A stretch of DNA of 64,000 nucleotides from Flavobacterium sp. J372 (GTDB lineage: Bacteria; Bacteroidota; Bacteroidia; Flavobacteriales; Flavobacteriaceae), in the NCBI RefSeq assembly GCF_024699965.1, contig NZ_JAJOMZ010000004.1, positions 1,858,001 to 1,922,000 of the forward strand. The letters are read 5' to 3'. The position numbers were made by a program, and so were the translations under genes. The notes beneath the pieces were generated by a model. That model was given only the letters and a program-made list of their open reading frames with translations, searched no databases and was not told the origin of the DNA. This document shows positions 48,271 through 58,915 of the stretch, piece after piece. Within the stretch, counting starts at the first letter, position 1. Each line of letters opens with the position of its first letter.

Positions 48271-51200
48271 TTGAGTTTAATGCTAACAGGTGAACAAAGC
48301 AATACCCGTTCAATCACATTTATAGATACCGAAATTGACCCAAGTAAAGGTAAAATCCTTGATATAGGTGCGATTAAGGAAGATAATAATTATTTCCACA
48401 AGCCATCATTAACGGATTTCTCCCAATTCCTGAAAGGAAGCGAATATGTTTGCGGGCACAACATTTTAAAACACGATATTAAATATGTAGGGAGCGCTGT
48501 ATATAATGCAGGTATTGATGCTTCAAACATTATCGATACTTTATACCTGTCACCGTTATTATTCCCAACAAAGCCGTATCATGCACTATTAAAAGATGAT
48601 AAACTACAAACTGATGACACAAACAACCCGTTAAACGATTCTATTAAGTCAATGGACTTGTTTAATGATGAGGTTGCTATTTTTTGGCAAACAGACGACC
48701 CCCTTAAAGATATATTTTACCTCTTATTGGGTCAAACAACAGAGTTCAGCGCTTTTTTTAGATATGTAAATTACAAGAGTAGAGCTACTACTGATGCCGA
48801 AGCTTTAATAATGTCAAAGTTTAGTGATGAAATTTGTAGCCATGTAGACATAACTAAAATTATAGCTGACCATCCCATTGAATTGGCCTATTGCCTTTCA
48901 TTGATTAACTCATTCATAACCAACAAAAATGTTCATTCTATTACACCTCCATGGGTGCTCAAAAACTACCCTGAAGTAGAACGTATAATGCTATTGTTGC
49001 GCAGCAAACCTTGTGTAACAGGATGTACCTACTGTAATAAAGCACTTAACATTTATAAAGGATTAAAAACGTTCTTTAAATTTGATACTTACCGTACTTA
49101 TGGTGGTGAACCGCTTCAGGAAAATGCTGTTAAAGCAGCCGTAAATAACAAATCGCTACTGGCTGTTTTTCCCAACAGGAGGAGGAAAATCAATCACCTT
49201 TCAGGTTCCGGCACTTATGAGTGCTGAAAATTCAAAGGGGTTAACTGTAGTGATTTCTCCGCTTCAATCGCTAATGAAAGACCAGGTGGATAACCTCGAA
49301 AAGATTGGAATAACCGAGGCAGTAACTATTAACGGATTATTGGATCCTATTGAAAGAGCCAAATCTTTTGAACGGATTGAAAACGGTTCCGCTTCTATCT
49401 TATATATTTCGCCCGAATCGTTACGTTCTAAAACTATAGAAAAACTTATACTTGGTCGTAAGGTTGCCCGTTTCGTAATTGATGAAGCCCACTGTTTCTC
49501 ATCATGGGGGCAGGACTTCAGGGTAGACTATCTGTACATTGGCGATTTTATAAAATTGATTCAGGAAAAGAAAAATCTGGATGATGGTATTCCTGTATCG
49601 TGTTTTACCGCCACGGCAAAACAAAAGGTAATTGAAGATATCCGTGACTATTTCAGTGAAAAATTATCGTTGGATCTTGAAGTATTTACATCTAAAGCAT
49701 CAAGGACTAACCTTCAGTACAAGGTTTTTGAAAAGCAGAATGAAGAAGAAAAATATCTGGCTGCGCGCGATTTAATCGAAGATAAAAACTGCCCTACAAT
49801 TATCTATGTGTCACGAACCCGAAAAGCATATCTGCTTGCTGAAAGGTTAGAAAAAGACGGCTTTAGTGCCAAACCCTACCACGGCAAAATGGATAAGCAG
49901 GAAAAGACTGAGAACCAGGATGCCTTTTTAAATGGCGACACACAGATAATGGTGGCTACCTCCGCGTTTGGTATGGGCGTAGATAAGAAAGATGTAGGTT
50001 TGGTCATTCACTATGAAATCTCTGATTCGCTTGAAAATTATGTGCAGGAAGCAGGGCGCGCAGGCAGGGATGAAAACATCTCAGCGGATTGTTTTGTACT
50101 TTTTAATGAAGAAGACCTTAGCAAACACTTTATTCTGCTAAACCAAACAAAGCTTTCCATAAAGGAAATACAGCAGGTATGGAAAGCCATAAAGGATATT
50201 ACAAGATTCCGTTCAAAAGTATCTAATTCAGCTTTAGAGATTGCACGCAAAGCAGGTTGGGACGAAGGTGTTAAAGAAATAGAAACACGTGTCACTACAG
50301 CCATTGCTGCCCTTGAAGATACGGGATATTTAAAACGCGGGCAGAATATGCCAAGGGTATTTGCCAATAGTATTTTATCTAAAAACGCGCAGGAAGCCAT
50401 TGATAAAATAAACGCATCTGAGAAATTCGAAGAAAAGCAGAAAGAGCAGGGAGTACGCATAATAAGGAAGTTGTTTTCCAGTAAAAGCAGGAAAGAGAAT
50501 AGTAGTGAAGCTGCTGAATCAAGGGTAGATTATATTAGTGAGCATTTAGGCATTGTAACAGGAGATGTTATTAATGTGGTAAACCTATTGCGCGAGGAAA
50601 ATATATTGGCCGACACCAAAGACCTTACTGCATTTATAAAGAAAAACAGATAATAGGAAACCGTTCCCTTGCCATTGTAGAAGCTTACAGTAAAATTGAA
50701 AAATTCTTACTGCCGGTTTTTAGCGAAGAAGAGCATGTTTTTCATCTAAAAGAATTAAATGAGGAGGCAGAAAAAAATGGCTGTGATGGCGTAAACACCA
50801 ACAGGCTTAAAACCATACTTAACTTTTGGTCTATTAAACACTGGATTAAAAGGAAAAGTGTAGATTATTCTAAAAACCATATAGCTGTTTTATGCCTTCA
50901 GAATAATGAGCTATTAAAAGAAAAGCTGGAAAAACGTCATGAACTTGCCTCGTTTATTGTTGAGTACTTTTATGATAAAACCCTCATCGAAACTTCTATA
51001 GGCAATACAGATAAAGATGAGGTTTTGGTGGAGTTTTCAGTACACGAACTAAAAGCTGCCTATTACAACAGCTTTAGCCTTTTCAAAAAGAAATAAGCAT
51101 CGATGATGTTGAGGATACCTTGTTTTACCTGTCACGGATTGAAGCGATAAAGATAGAAGGTGGCTTTCTTGTGGTCTATAACCGCTTAACCATTGAACGT

Positions 51201-53126
51201 ACCGAACAGGACAATAAAAAACGCTATACCAAAGACGATTATCAAAAGCTTAACCAGTTTTACGAAAGTAAGGTGCAGCAAATACATATTGTTGGAGAAT
51301 ATGCCCAACGTATGATTACCGATTACAGAAATGCGCTTCAGTTTGTAGAAGATTATTTCCAACTGAATTACAGTGTTTTCTTAAACAAGTATTTTAAGGG
51401 TAGCAGGCAAAATGATATTAAACGGAATATAACACCAGCTAAATTCAGGCAGTTGTTTGGTGAGCTATCGCCTACACAATTGAAAATTATCAACGATAAC
51501 GAAACCCAGCATATAGTTGTGGCTGCCGGACCGGGAAGTGGAAAAACAAAAGTGCTAGTCCACAAACTGGCTTCCTTGTTGTTGATGGAAGATGTGAAGC
51601 ACGAACAGTTACTAATGCTTACATTTTCGAGGGCTGCGGCTACCGAATTTAAAAAGCGCCTTTTAAAGCTGATTGGTAATGCAGCCAACTTCATTGAGAT
51701 TAAAACATTCCATTCCTATTGTTTCGATTTGCTAGGGAAAGTTGGCACTTTAGAAAAATCAGCTAATATTTTAAATACTACAGTTGATAAGATTAAGAAT
51801 GGTGATGTTGAACCCAGTAAAATTACTAAGACCGTTTTAGTAATTGACGAAGCCCAAGACATGAATGCAGAGGAGTTTGCTTTAATAAAAGCATTGATGG
51901 AGCAGAATGAAGAAATGCGTGTTATTGCAGTGGGAGACGATGACCAAAATATCTACGAATTTAGGGGTGCGAATGCTAAATATCTGGAGCAGTTTATTTA
52001 TGATAACAAGGCACTAAAGTATGAGTTGGTTGAAAATTATCGAAGTAAAAACAATTTGGTAGCATTTTCAAATCAATTTGTACAGCAAATTCAGCACCGC
52101 CTTAAAGTAACACCAATCATTGCTAATCAATCTGATAATGGAAAAATAAAAGTAGTAAGGTATCAAAGCAATAATCTTATAACACCGCTTGTAGACGATA
52201 TAGCTACTTCAGACCTTTCAGGAACTACTTGTATAATTACAAAAACGAATGAAGAAGCTGTAAAAATCAACGGGCTACTTTTGAAAAATGGGATTCAGGC
52301 GAAACTGATACAATCTAATGAAGGTTTTAGTTTATATAACCTTGCTGAAGTCCGATTTTTATTGAATAAGGTAAATGTAGGAGCTGATGTTTACACCATA
52401 AATGATGAAGTTTGGGATAATGCTAAACGGGAACTGACTACTGTATTTCGTAACAGCAATAAGTTAGAAATTTGCCTGAACATCATTAAAGATTTTGAAA
52501 CCACAAATCCATATAAAAAGTATAAATCAGATTTAGAGGTCTTAATCCGGGAATCTAAACTTGATGATTTTTATAATCATAACGGCGAAACGATTTTTGT
52601 ATCTACCATTCACAAAGCAAAGGGGAAAGAGTTTGACAATGTATTTCTTCTACTCGAAAATTTTATTCCGGCAACTGATGAAACCAAACGGCAATTGTAT
52701 GTTGCAATGACCCGTGCGAAAGTCAATTTAAATATTCACTTAAATGGAAATTATCTTAATCATTTGTTTGCAGAAAAAATTGAACAGATAAACGACCCTG
52801 GACATTACTCTGCGCCGGATAAAATTTCTGTACATGCCACATTAAAAGATGTATGGCTGGATTATTTTAACAATAAACAGTACTTGATTTCTCAACTGGT
52901 AAGTGGCGATACGTTACGGATTAACGGAGATGAATGCCTGAATGGAAATGGGCAGTCTGTTTTGAAATTTTCAAAGGATTTTCTCAAAAAAATTGATGAA
53001 ATGAAATCAAGACGTTATGAATTAAAAAGCGTGACAGTGAATTTCATTGTGTACTGGCTTAAAGAAGGAGCAGCTCAGGAAATTAAAATAATTCTGCCCG
53101 AGCTATATTTTGAAAAAAGTACTTAA
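48271..53126 (+). CDS. Exonuclease-RecQ-UvrD fusion helicase, three frameshifts
   Basis: About 1619 residues. Residues 1-185 form a DnaQ-like exonuclease with F-I-D-T-E, G-H-N-I-L-K-H-D and H-A-L-L-K-D ... N-P-L-N-D (DEDDh set). A Cys cluster (C-V-T-G-C-T-Y-C) lies near 250. A RecQ helicase follows (F-P-T-G-G-G-K-S near 302, D-E-A-H-C-F-S-S-W-G near 405, Q-E-A-G-R-A-G-R-D near 595). The C-terminal half is a UvrD helicase (G-P-G-S-G-K-T near 1089, D-E-A-Q-D near 1190, G-D-D-D-Q-N-I-Y near 1222, T-I-H-K-A-K-G-K-E near 1445). Frames join at 49166-49173, 50642-50646 and 51091-51093. Probably a DNA-processing defence protein. Confidence 0.82.
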
Positions 53127-53178
53127 AATCAATTCATTTTAATATCATTACATAGTTAGCCTGTCTAATATTTTTTTG

Positions 53179-53186
53179 TATCTTTG
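53179..53186 (+). promoter_or_regulatory. TAnnTTTG promoter box before the AbiE-type pair
   Basis: TATCTTTG about 70 bp upstream of the antitoxin-like gene. Confidence 0.45.
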
Positions 53187-53256
53187 CATAAATTTTTAAT
53201 TTAAATTTCTTGCATTGGTATGTGATTTTCAATATCTTTATTTAAAGAATAACACG

Positions 53257-53853
53257 ATGAAAAAATCAACAGAACTCAAAAAACATCTTAGGCGAGGGAA
53301 CGTATATAGACGAATAATCTTGAAAAATGGTCTAATTCGGTTGATAGACACCTCACTGAACTTGTAAGTGAAGGAACGTTACAAAAGCTTTCGCAAGGCC
53401 TATATTATTACCCAAAAGAAACAGCTTTTGGAATAGTCCCCCCTGATGAGAAAGTTTTGGTTCGTAGTTTTCTAAAGGACAGTAAATTTCTCCTCACATC
53501 GCCGAACGACTATAACAGGCTTGGAGTTGGTACAACTCAGCTTTACAACAAAAGGGTTGTTTATAACAAGAAACGACATGGCGAACTTGGAATTGGGAGG
53601 TCGAAAGTTTTTCTTTCATATAAAACCCCGTTTTCCGAAAGAAGTAACTCAGGAATTTTTACTTGTGGATTTGGTTAATAATCTTGATGCGCTTGCCGAA
53701 GACACTAACCTGGTTTTATCAAAAGTTCAAAGTAAGGTTAGGACATTGGATATGGAAAAACTTCGCCAAAACGTGAAAGCCTATGGTAGTGTGAAAGCGA
53801 AAAAGCTATTTCTACCGATGCTAAACACACAATGTAATCAAAACTATGCCTAA
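53257..53853 (+). CDS. AbiEi / DUF6088-type antitoxin, two frameshifts
   Basis: About 198 residues. N-terminal winged-helix (V-D-R-H-L-T-E-L-V-S-E-G-T-L, L-S-Q-G-L-Y-Y-Y-P) and C-terminal region (R-K-F-F-F-H-I-K-P-R-F-P) fit the DUF6088/AbiEi antitoxins of type IV toxin-antitoxin pairs, which repress their own promoter. Frames break near 53312 and 53585-53588. It overlaps the next gene by 8 bp. Confidence 0.75.
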
Positions 53854-54801
53854 GAAGTATCTTCATGAACATCCGGATTTTGTAAGCCTACTGGAAATTA
53901 TAGAAAAAGAAACAGGAATTCAGATTCAGCTAATCGAAAAAGATTACTGGATCATGCACGTGCTTTATGGGTTGCAAAAGCAAGGTTTAAATTTTGAATT
54001 AAAAGGAGGTACATCATTATCAAAAGCATATAAAATAATAGACAGGTTTTCGGAGGACATGATATACACATCAAACCGCCTGCGGATTTAGCAGTAGACG
54101 AAAATCCGAAGAAGATTAAAGATGAAAGTGTTCAGTCACGGAAAGAATATTACGATTGGCTTGCAAATAATATTAAAATCGATGGTATTATTTCGGTAGA
54201 GCGGGACTATGATTTTGATGACGAGTCTTATTATCGTAGCGGCGGCATCAGGTTATACTATGAGTCAAAAAAAGGTTATGTAAAAGGCCTAAAAGATGGT
54301 ATTTTGCTTGAAGCTGGCTTTGATACGGTAACACCTAATTCAAAAATCTCAATAAGTTCTTGGGCATACGACAAGGCTGAAGCCAATGCAAAAGTTTCTG
54401 TTCTCGACAATAGAGCATTTGAGGTCGCCTCTTATCATCCTGGTTATACTTTTGTTGAAAAATTACAAACAATTGCGACAAAATACAGGCAGTAACAAAA
54501 TGGTGCCGAAGTTCGCCCAAACTTGATGCGCCAATATTATGATGTATATTCTTTATTAGCGAATAAAGAGGTTCAGGAATTCATCGGTACAGTGGAATAT
54601 TTTGAACATAAGAAGACCCGCTTTCCAAAAGCTGACCTTGAAATACCAATTGTAAAAAATGAGGCCTTTCTTTTAAATAATCCTGAAATCAGGGATGCAT
54701 TTAGAAAACGCTATATAGCAACTGCTTCATTATATTATAACGGTCAACCTGAATTCAATGATTTATTGGAGCGCATAAAATCGAATATTGAAAAATTATA
54801 A
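53846..54801 (+). pseudogene. AbiEii nucleotidyltransferase toxin, one frameshift and an in-frame stop
   Basis: About 317 residues when rebuilt. The nucleotidyltransferase site E-L-K-G-G-T-S-L-S-K-A then F-S-E-D-(I-D-I-H-I) is broken by a missing base near 54060. Later blocks (S-R-K-E-Y-Y-D-W-L, F-V-E-K-L-Q-T-I-A-T-K, R-Q-Y-Y-D-V-Y-S-L-L) match the AbiEii family, which transfers nucleotides to targets such as tRNA. TAA at 54493-54495 interrupts the frame where the family has Gln, and the frame continues unchanged after it. Probably inactive if this stop is real. Confidence 0.75.
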
Positions 54802-54936
54802 TGTCTTGGAAATAGATTCAATATGAAAGCATATAATAATCATTAAATTCAATGTATAAAATCAGTACCTTTGTGTATCGATTTAGTTCATTCAACATCA
54901 GATTTGCAGGCTTGCTTAAAAGATATTTAGTTGATT

Positions 54937-54979
54937 TGTGGCAATTTCATGGCAATAATGCTTTACGAAATTCAAAAAA
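54937..54979. promoter_or_regulatory. Putative integrase arm-type sites, right end
   Basis: TGTGGCAATTTC at 54937, ATGGCAAT at 54949 and AAATTCAAAAAA at 54968, the same words as at 13411-13456 near the left end. Confidence 0.55.
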
Positions 54980-55008
54980 TACAGCATTGACGCGGGTTTA
55001 GAAAATAG

Positions 55009-55032
55009 GTTCTAATCCCTCATCGCCCACCA
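55009..55032 (+). repeat. attR: remnant copy of the tRNA-Val 3' end
   Basis: GTTCTAATCCCTCATCGCCCACCA (22 of 24 bases as in attL). Only the T-arm and acceptor end are present, so it is not a tRNA gene. Confidence 0.88.
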
Positions 55033-55033
55033 T

Positions 55034-55070
55034 AAAGGACAAAGAAGTTTTTTTACTCTTTGTCCTTTTT
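55034..55070 (+). terminator. Terminator just outside attR
   Basis: Stem AAAGGACAAAGA/TCTTTGTCCTTT followed by T residues; probably the original terminator of tRNA-Val before insertion. Confidence 0.8.
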
Positions 55071-55096
55071 TTATGCTTGTCTAACAGTATTACAAT

Positions 55097-55443
55097 CTAC
55101 AAACCCAATTCAGCTATCACTTTCTTCGGCAACTTAGCCTTAACTAGCTCATAAGATTGTTTTATAAGAAACTCCGTTTCAAATTGTTTTAGTCTTTCAA
55201 TATCAATAACCGTGACCCATTTATTTTTGGCGAAGTAGGGGGCAGGCTTGAAGTTTTCGCGGGTGCTGATTCGTCATAGTCGTCAGCGTGGACCTTAAAC
55301 GCGATAGATGTCGGCAGGGCTTCAAGGTCAATCACACAGAACATTTTGCGCGCAATCATAAAGACCAAGTCACTCTTCCATTTAATTTCGCTTTCCACAT
55401 GTGGCAGGGCGTTGCAAATCTGCTGAATCTGATTGATGTCCAT
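55097..55443 (-). CDS. MmcQ/YjbR family DNA-binding protein, frameshifted
   Basis: About 115 residues. M-D-I-N-Q-I-Q-Q-I-C-N-A-L-P, K-W-K-S-D-L-V-F and M-F-C-V-I-D-L, then in the other frame P-A-P-Y-F-A-K-N-K-W-V and L-I-K-Q-S-Y-E-L-V-K-A-K-L-P, together the full YjbR/DUF419 family. One base is missing near 55269-55271. Role unknown, with a CyaY-like fold in characterised members. First chromosomal gene after the island. Confidence 0.78.
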
Positions 55444-55451
55444 TACAGCAT

Positions 55452-56645
55452 TTAAAACACAATCAGGTTAATATCAGCATACTTTAATCCAAACCAGTCG
55501 GCAATCGAGCGATTGGTAAGCAGCCCGTGGTAATTGTAAATGCCATGCTTTAATCCCGGGTTGCAGCGTATGGCACTTTCTATGCCGCCGTCTTCTGCAA
55601 TTTGCAATAAAAACGGACTAATAATATTGCTGATAGAAATAGACGCTGTTTTACTGTAACGTGACGGAATATTAGGAACACAGTAGTGTATGACGTTATT
55701 TTTTACAAATGTCGGCTTTTCGTGGGTTGTAACCTCGCTGGTTTCAAAACAGCCACCGGTATCAATGCAAACATCTATGATGACCGACCCGCGTTTCATG
55801 TGTTCCACCATCGTTTCGCTTACTATTATCGGCGTACGGTTTTTGCCGCGCATGGCGCCAATGGCCACATCACAACGCATAAGGGCTTTAAGTAATGATT
55901 TTTCCTGGATGGTTGAAGTAAATATACGTTGGTTAAGGTTATTCTGCAGGCGGCGCAGTTTCGTAATGCTGTTATCAAACACCTTGACGCTGGCGCCAAG
56001 ACCTAATGCAGTCTTTGCGGCAAATTCAGCAACAGTACCTGCGCCGATAATCACGACTTCGGTAGGTGGTACCCCCGTAATATTACCCAACAACAGGCCT
56101 TTACCTATTTTCTGGTTGATCATAAGCTCGGCAGCAATGAGTACAGAGGCCGTACCTGCAATCTCGCTAAGTGATTTTACGGCGGGGTAGGAGCCGTCTT
56201 CGTCTTTTATAAACTCGAAGGCCAGGGCGGTGATTTTCTTTGCTGCAAGGGCCTCAAAATACTCTTTTTTCTGTGTTTTTAATTGTATAGCGGATATGAC
56301 AATTGTTTCCGGGTTCATCATCCCAATCTCTTCCAACGTAGGCGGTTCAACCTTTAATATCATAGGGCAGCCCAGTACTTTTTTTGTATCGTGTGTAATT
56401 TCTGCACCGGCGTCGCTGTAATCTTTATCACAGTAGCTTGATGTAAGGCCTGCACCTGCTTCAATCATCACCCTGTGTCCGTGTGATGTAAGTGAATTTA
56501 CAGCATCTGGAGTGAGGCAAATGCGGCGTTCCTGGTATGATGTTTCTTTGGGTATGCCAATAAACAGGTCACTGCGCTGCCTGCCCACTTCAAGTTTCTC
56601 TTCCTGTGGCAGCAATTGTTGTTTTGTAAATGGTGTAAGCGACAT
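55452..56645 (-). CDS. ald: Alanine dehydrogenase family protein
   Basis: 397 residues. After an N-terminal extension of about 25 residues come G-I-P-K-E-T-S-Y-Q-E-R-R, L-K-V-E-P-P-T (the Lys that binds pyruvate), and the NAD-binding V-V-I-I-G-A-G-T-V-A-E near 195. In characterised enzymes a catalytic His lies about 20 residues after that Lys; here the matching segment reads S-A-I-Q-L-K-T with Gln, so activity on alanine is less certain than the name suggests. It lies 8 bp before the YjbR gene. Confidence 0.78.
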   Translation of the reverse strand: MSLTPFTKQQLLPQEEKLEVGRQRSDLFIGIPKETSYQERRICLTPDAVNSLTSHGHRVMIEAGAGLTSSYCDKDYSDAGAEITHDTKKVLGCPMILKVEPPTLEEIGMMNPETIVISAIQLKTQKKEYFEALAAKKITALAFEFIKDEDGSYPAVKSLSEIAGTASVLIAAELMINQKIGKGLLLGNITGVPPTEVVIIGAGTVAEFAAKTALGLGASVKVFDNSITKLRRLQNNLNQRIFTSTIQEKSLLKALMRCDVAIGAMRGKNRTPIIVSETMVEHMKRGSVIIDVCIDTGGCFETSEVTTHEKPTFVKNNVIHYCVPNIPSRYSKTASISISNIISPFLLQIAEDGGIESAIRCNPGLKHGIYNYHGLLTNRSIADWFGLKYADINLIVF

Positions 56646-56701
56646 GGTTGGTTTTGCTTTGGTGGCTTCTAATTTACAGAAAAAAAGTATAGGTTATGTA
56701 A

Positions 56702-57109
56702 CTATTTTACAGTAAGATGCCTCTTGCCGTCGGGTAACTGTTTTATGGTTATAGAGGTATGGTCAAGCGGGATAAGGTTGGGCGTTTTCTCGGGCCATTC
56801 TATAAGGCATAAATTTCCGGAATAGAAGTATTCGTCAAGCCCCATATCATAAGCCTCTGTTTCACTGTTTAACCGATACAGATCAAAATGGTACAGCGTA
56901 TCACCTGCCTCGGTTTCGTATTCGTTCACAAGCGAAAAAGTCGGGCTTGATGTCATTGAGGTAACGCCAAGCTGCCTTGCTATTGCCTTGATTAGCGTTG
57001 TTTTGCCAACACCCATGCCTGCATGAAAAAGCATGGTTTTCTTTACGTTATGTGACAGTATCTGTTTTGCTGCACTGTCTATCTCCTCTAGTGAGAATGT
57101 GATTTCCAT
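56702..57109 (-). CDS. tsaE: tRNA threonylcarbamoyladenosine biosynthesis ATPase TsaE
   Basis: 135 residues. P-loop G-M-G-V-G-K-T-T near 35, S-S-P-T-F-S-L-V-N-E-Y, H-F-D-L-Y-R-L and L-I-E-W-P-E-K, all TsaE signatures. Supports t6A37 synthesis with TsaB and TsaD. It starts 13 bp after porX, as is usual in Flavobacteria. Confidence 0.9.
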   Translation of the reverse strand: MEITFSLEEIDSAAKQILSHNVKKTMLFHAGMGVGKTTLIKAIARQLGVTSMTSSPTFSLVNEYETEAGDTLYHFDLYRLNSETEAYDMGLDEYFYSGNLCLIEWPEKTPNLIPLDHTSITIKQLPDGKRHLTVK

Positions 57110-57122
57110 ATAATATCCCTGC

Positions 57123-58676
57123 TTATTTAGGGTTGAACACCAGGAACGGAATTATCATCTCCTCAAGCGAAATACCTCCGTGCTGGTAAGTATTACGATA
57201 ATAGCTTACATAATGGTTAAAATTATTCACATAAGCCAGGAAGAGGTCCGTTTTTGCAAAGATATAAGAACTGCTCATGTTTATGGTAGGCAGCTGTATG
57301 GTTTTTGGGTCTTTTACATGATAAACATCACGGTCTTCAAACGTAAGGCTGCGGCCGGTTTTATAGCGCAGGTTCAGGCTGGTGTTACGGTCGCCGATAA
57401 CCTTGCTTGGGTTCTTTACATTAATGGTGCCATGGTCGGTAGTCAGGATGAGCTTCATGCCAAGTTGCTGCGCCTGCTGAATCATTTCAAGCAGCGGCGA
57501 ATTACGGAACCAGCTCAGCGTAAGCGAACGGTACGCTTTATCATTGCTGGCGAGTTCTTTCACCACATCCATTTCTGTCTTGGCGTGAGACAACATGTCA
57601 ACAAAGTTGTAAACTATTGTAGTAAGGTCATTGTCCTTCAGCCCGCGGAAATTCTCTACAAGCTTTCTTCCATCGCGGAAGTTTGTAATTTTATAATACT
57701 CCTGCTTAAGGTTGCTAAGTCCCAGGCGGCGCAGCTGATCGGTCAGGAATTCAGCTTCATAGAGGTTCTTACCGCCTTCATCAACATCATTTTTCCAGTA
57801 CTGTGGTAGTTTTTTCTCCATTTCAAGCGGAGTCAGGCCTGAAAATATAGCATTACGCGCATATTGTGTAGCTGTTGGAAGGATTGAGAAGTAGGCAGAC
57901 TCTTTTTCTAATTTGTAATGGTTCGCTACAACACTTTCAAAAGCTTTCCACTGGTCATAGCGAAGGTTGTCAATAACCACAAATAGTATAGGCTCTTTCT
58001 TCTTCAGTTCCGGAACAACAAGCTCACGGAAAAGGTTGTGCGAGAGTACCGGTTTGTCGGCTTTCGGCTCAAACCAGTCTTCGTAATTGTTTTCGATGAA
58101 TTTAAAAAACTGTGAGTTTGCCTCAAGCTTTTGTGATTCCAGTATCTCTACCATGCTTTGGTCTTCAATACCTTCCAGTTCCATTTCCCAGAATATCAGG
58201 CGGCGGTAAAATTCAACCCACTCTTCATAGGTGCGCACCATCGACATATCCATAGATATCTTCCGGAATTCCTTTTGGTAGTCAAGCGTAGTCTTTTCTG
58301 AAACAAGCCTTGAATTATCAAGGTTTTTCTTCAGAGAAAGCAATATCTGGTTAGGATTCACTGGCTTTATGAGGTAATCGGCAATTTTAGAGCCTATGGC
58401 TTCCTCCATAATGTATTCTTCTTCGCTTTTAGTGATCATCACCACCGGAACCGAAGCCTTTTTTTCTTTTATTTCGGCAAGAACTTCAAGCCCGCTAAGG
58501 CCCGGCATATTCTCATCAAGGAAGACGATGTCAAAGTTATCCTCATCAAACATATCTATGGCATCCTGGCCATTATTAGCTGTGGTGACCTTATAATTTT
58601 TCTTTTCAAGGAAAAGTATGTGGGGTTTCAGCATGTCTATTTCATCATCAACCCAAAGTATCTTTATCTCATTCAT
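57123..58676 (-). CDS. porX: PorX, response regulator with PglZ domain, type IX secretion regulator
   Basis: 517 residues. Receiver domain at 1-120 with W-V-D-D-E, phospho-acceptor Asp in V-F-L-D-E-N-M-P-G near 54, and L-I-K-P; helical linker; PglZ alkaline-phosphatase-like domain from about 215 (V-V-I-D-N-L-R-Y-D-Q-W, T-T-D-H-G-T near 425). PorX works with the PorY kinase to control type IX secretion genes; the PglZ domain cleaves cyclic and linear oligonucleotides in characterised members. Confidence 0.9.
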   Translation of the reverse strand: MNEIKILWVDDEIDMLKPHILFLEKKNYKVTTANNGQDAIDMFDEDNFDIVFLDENMPGLSGLEVLAEIKEKKASVPVVMITKSEEEYIMEEAIGSKIADYLIKPVNPNQILLSLKKNLDNSRLVSEKTTLDYQKEFRKISMDMSMVRTYEEWVEFYRRLIFWEMELEGIEDQSMVEILESQKLEANSQFFKFIENNYEDWFEPKADKPVLSHNLFRELVVPELKKKEPILFVVIDNLRYDQWKAFESVVANHYKLEKESAYFSILPTATQYARNAIFSGLTPLEMEKKLPQYWKNDVDEGGKNLYEAEFLTDQLRRLGLSNLKQEYYKITNFRDGRKLVENFRGLKDNDLTTIVYNFVDMLSHAKTEMDVVKELASNDKAYRSLTLSWFRNSPLLEMIQQAQQLGMKLILTTDHGTINVKNPSKVIGDRNTSLNLRYKTGRSLTFEDRDVYHVKDPKTIQLPTINMSSSYIFAKTDLFLAYVNNFNHYVSYYRNTYQHGGISLEEMIIPFLVFNPK

Positions 58677-58764
58677 ATTTATGAGGAATTTCTGTAATAA
58701 ATAACTACGCTAAGGTAGATTTATTTTATGCTTTTTGTGCTAATTTTTTTATAAAAAGAGAAAT

Positions 58765-58844
58765 AGCTTTTTAGCTGCTAAGCCACTAAGCTTTAACGAG
58801 AGGCTAAGGAGCTTAGAAGCTGAAAGCTTAGCAGCTTCCTCTCG
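58765..58844. repeat. Degenerate CTTAG/AGCTT repeat with inverted arms
   Basis: AGCTGCTAAG (58773) pairs with CTTAGCAGCT (58827), and CGAGAGG (58797) with CCTCTCG (58838); the interior repeats variants of AAGCTTAG. A low-complexity intergenic palindrome of a kind common in Flavobacteria. Confidence 0.55.
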
Positions 58845-58880
58845 AAAAAAAAGGCCTGCAAATATTTCTTTGCAGACCCT
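58845..58880 (-). terminator. Terminator after the small secreted protein gene
   Basis: On the minus strand CTGCAAA-GAAATA-TTTGCAG is followed by GGCC and a run of T. Confidence 0.75.
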
Positions 58881-58915
58881 TCCTTCAATAACCTAAGTAA
58901 CAAAAAATAACGTTA

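Larger units (their letters stand above)
13269..55032. mobile_element. Genomic island in tRNA-Val, about 41.8 kb, probably a mobilisable element carrying defence genes
   Basis: Bounded by a 24-bp repeat of the tRNA-Val 3' end (13269-13292 and 55009-55032, two mismatches). A tyrosine integrase reads inward from the tRNA end, and matching short motifs near both ends look like integrase arm sites. It contains a relaxase, MobC, an excisionase-like HTH protein and a DUF932 protein, but no VirB4, VirD4/TraG or other Tra genes, which points to an integrative mobilisable element. Most remaining genes are defence-related and AT-rich. Confidence 0.88.

Noticed and set aside
23295..54495. Stop codons TAG and TAA read as glutamine (alternative code)
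   Set aside because: TAA and TAG end many intact genes in the window, so the standard code applies.
55009..55032. Second tRNA-Val
   Set aside because: Only the 3' end is present, without D-arm or anticodon arm; it is the attR remnant.
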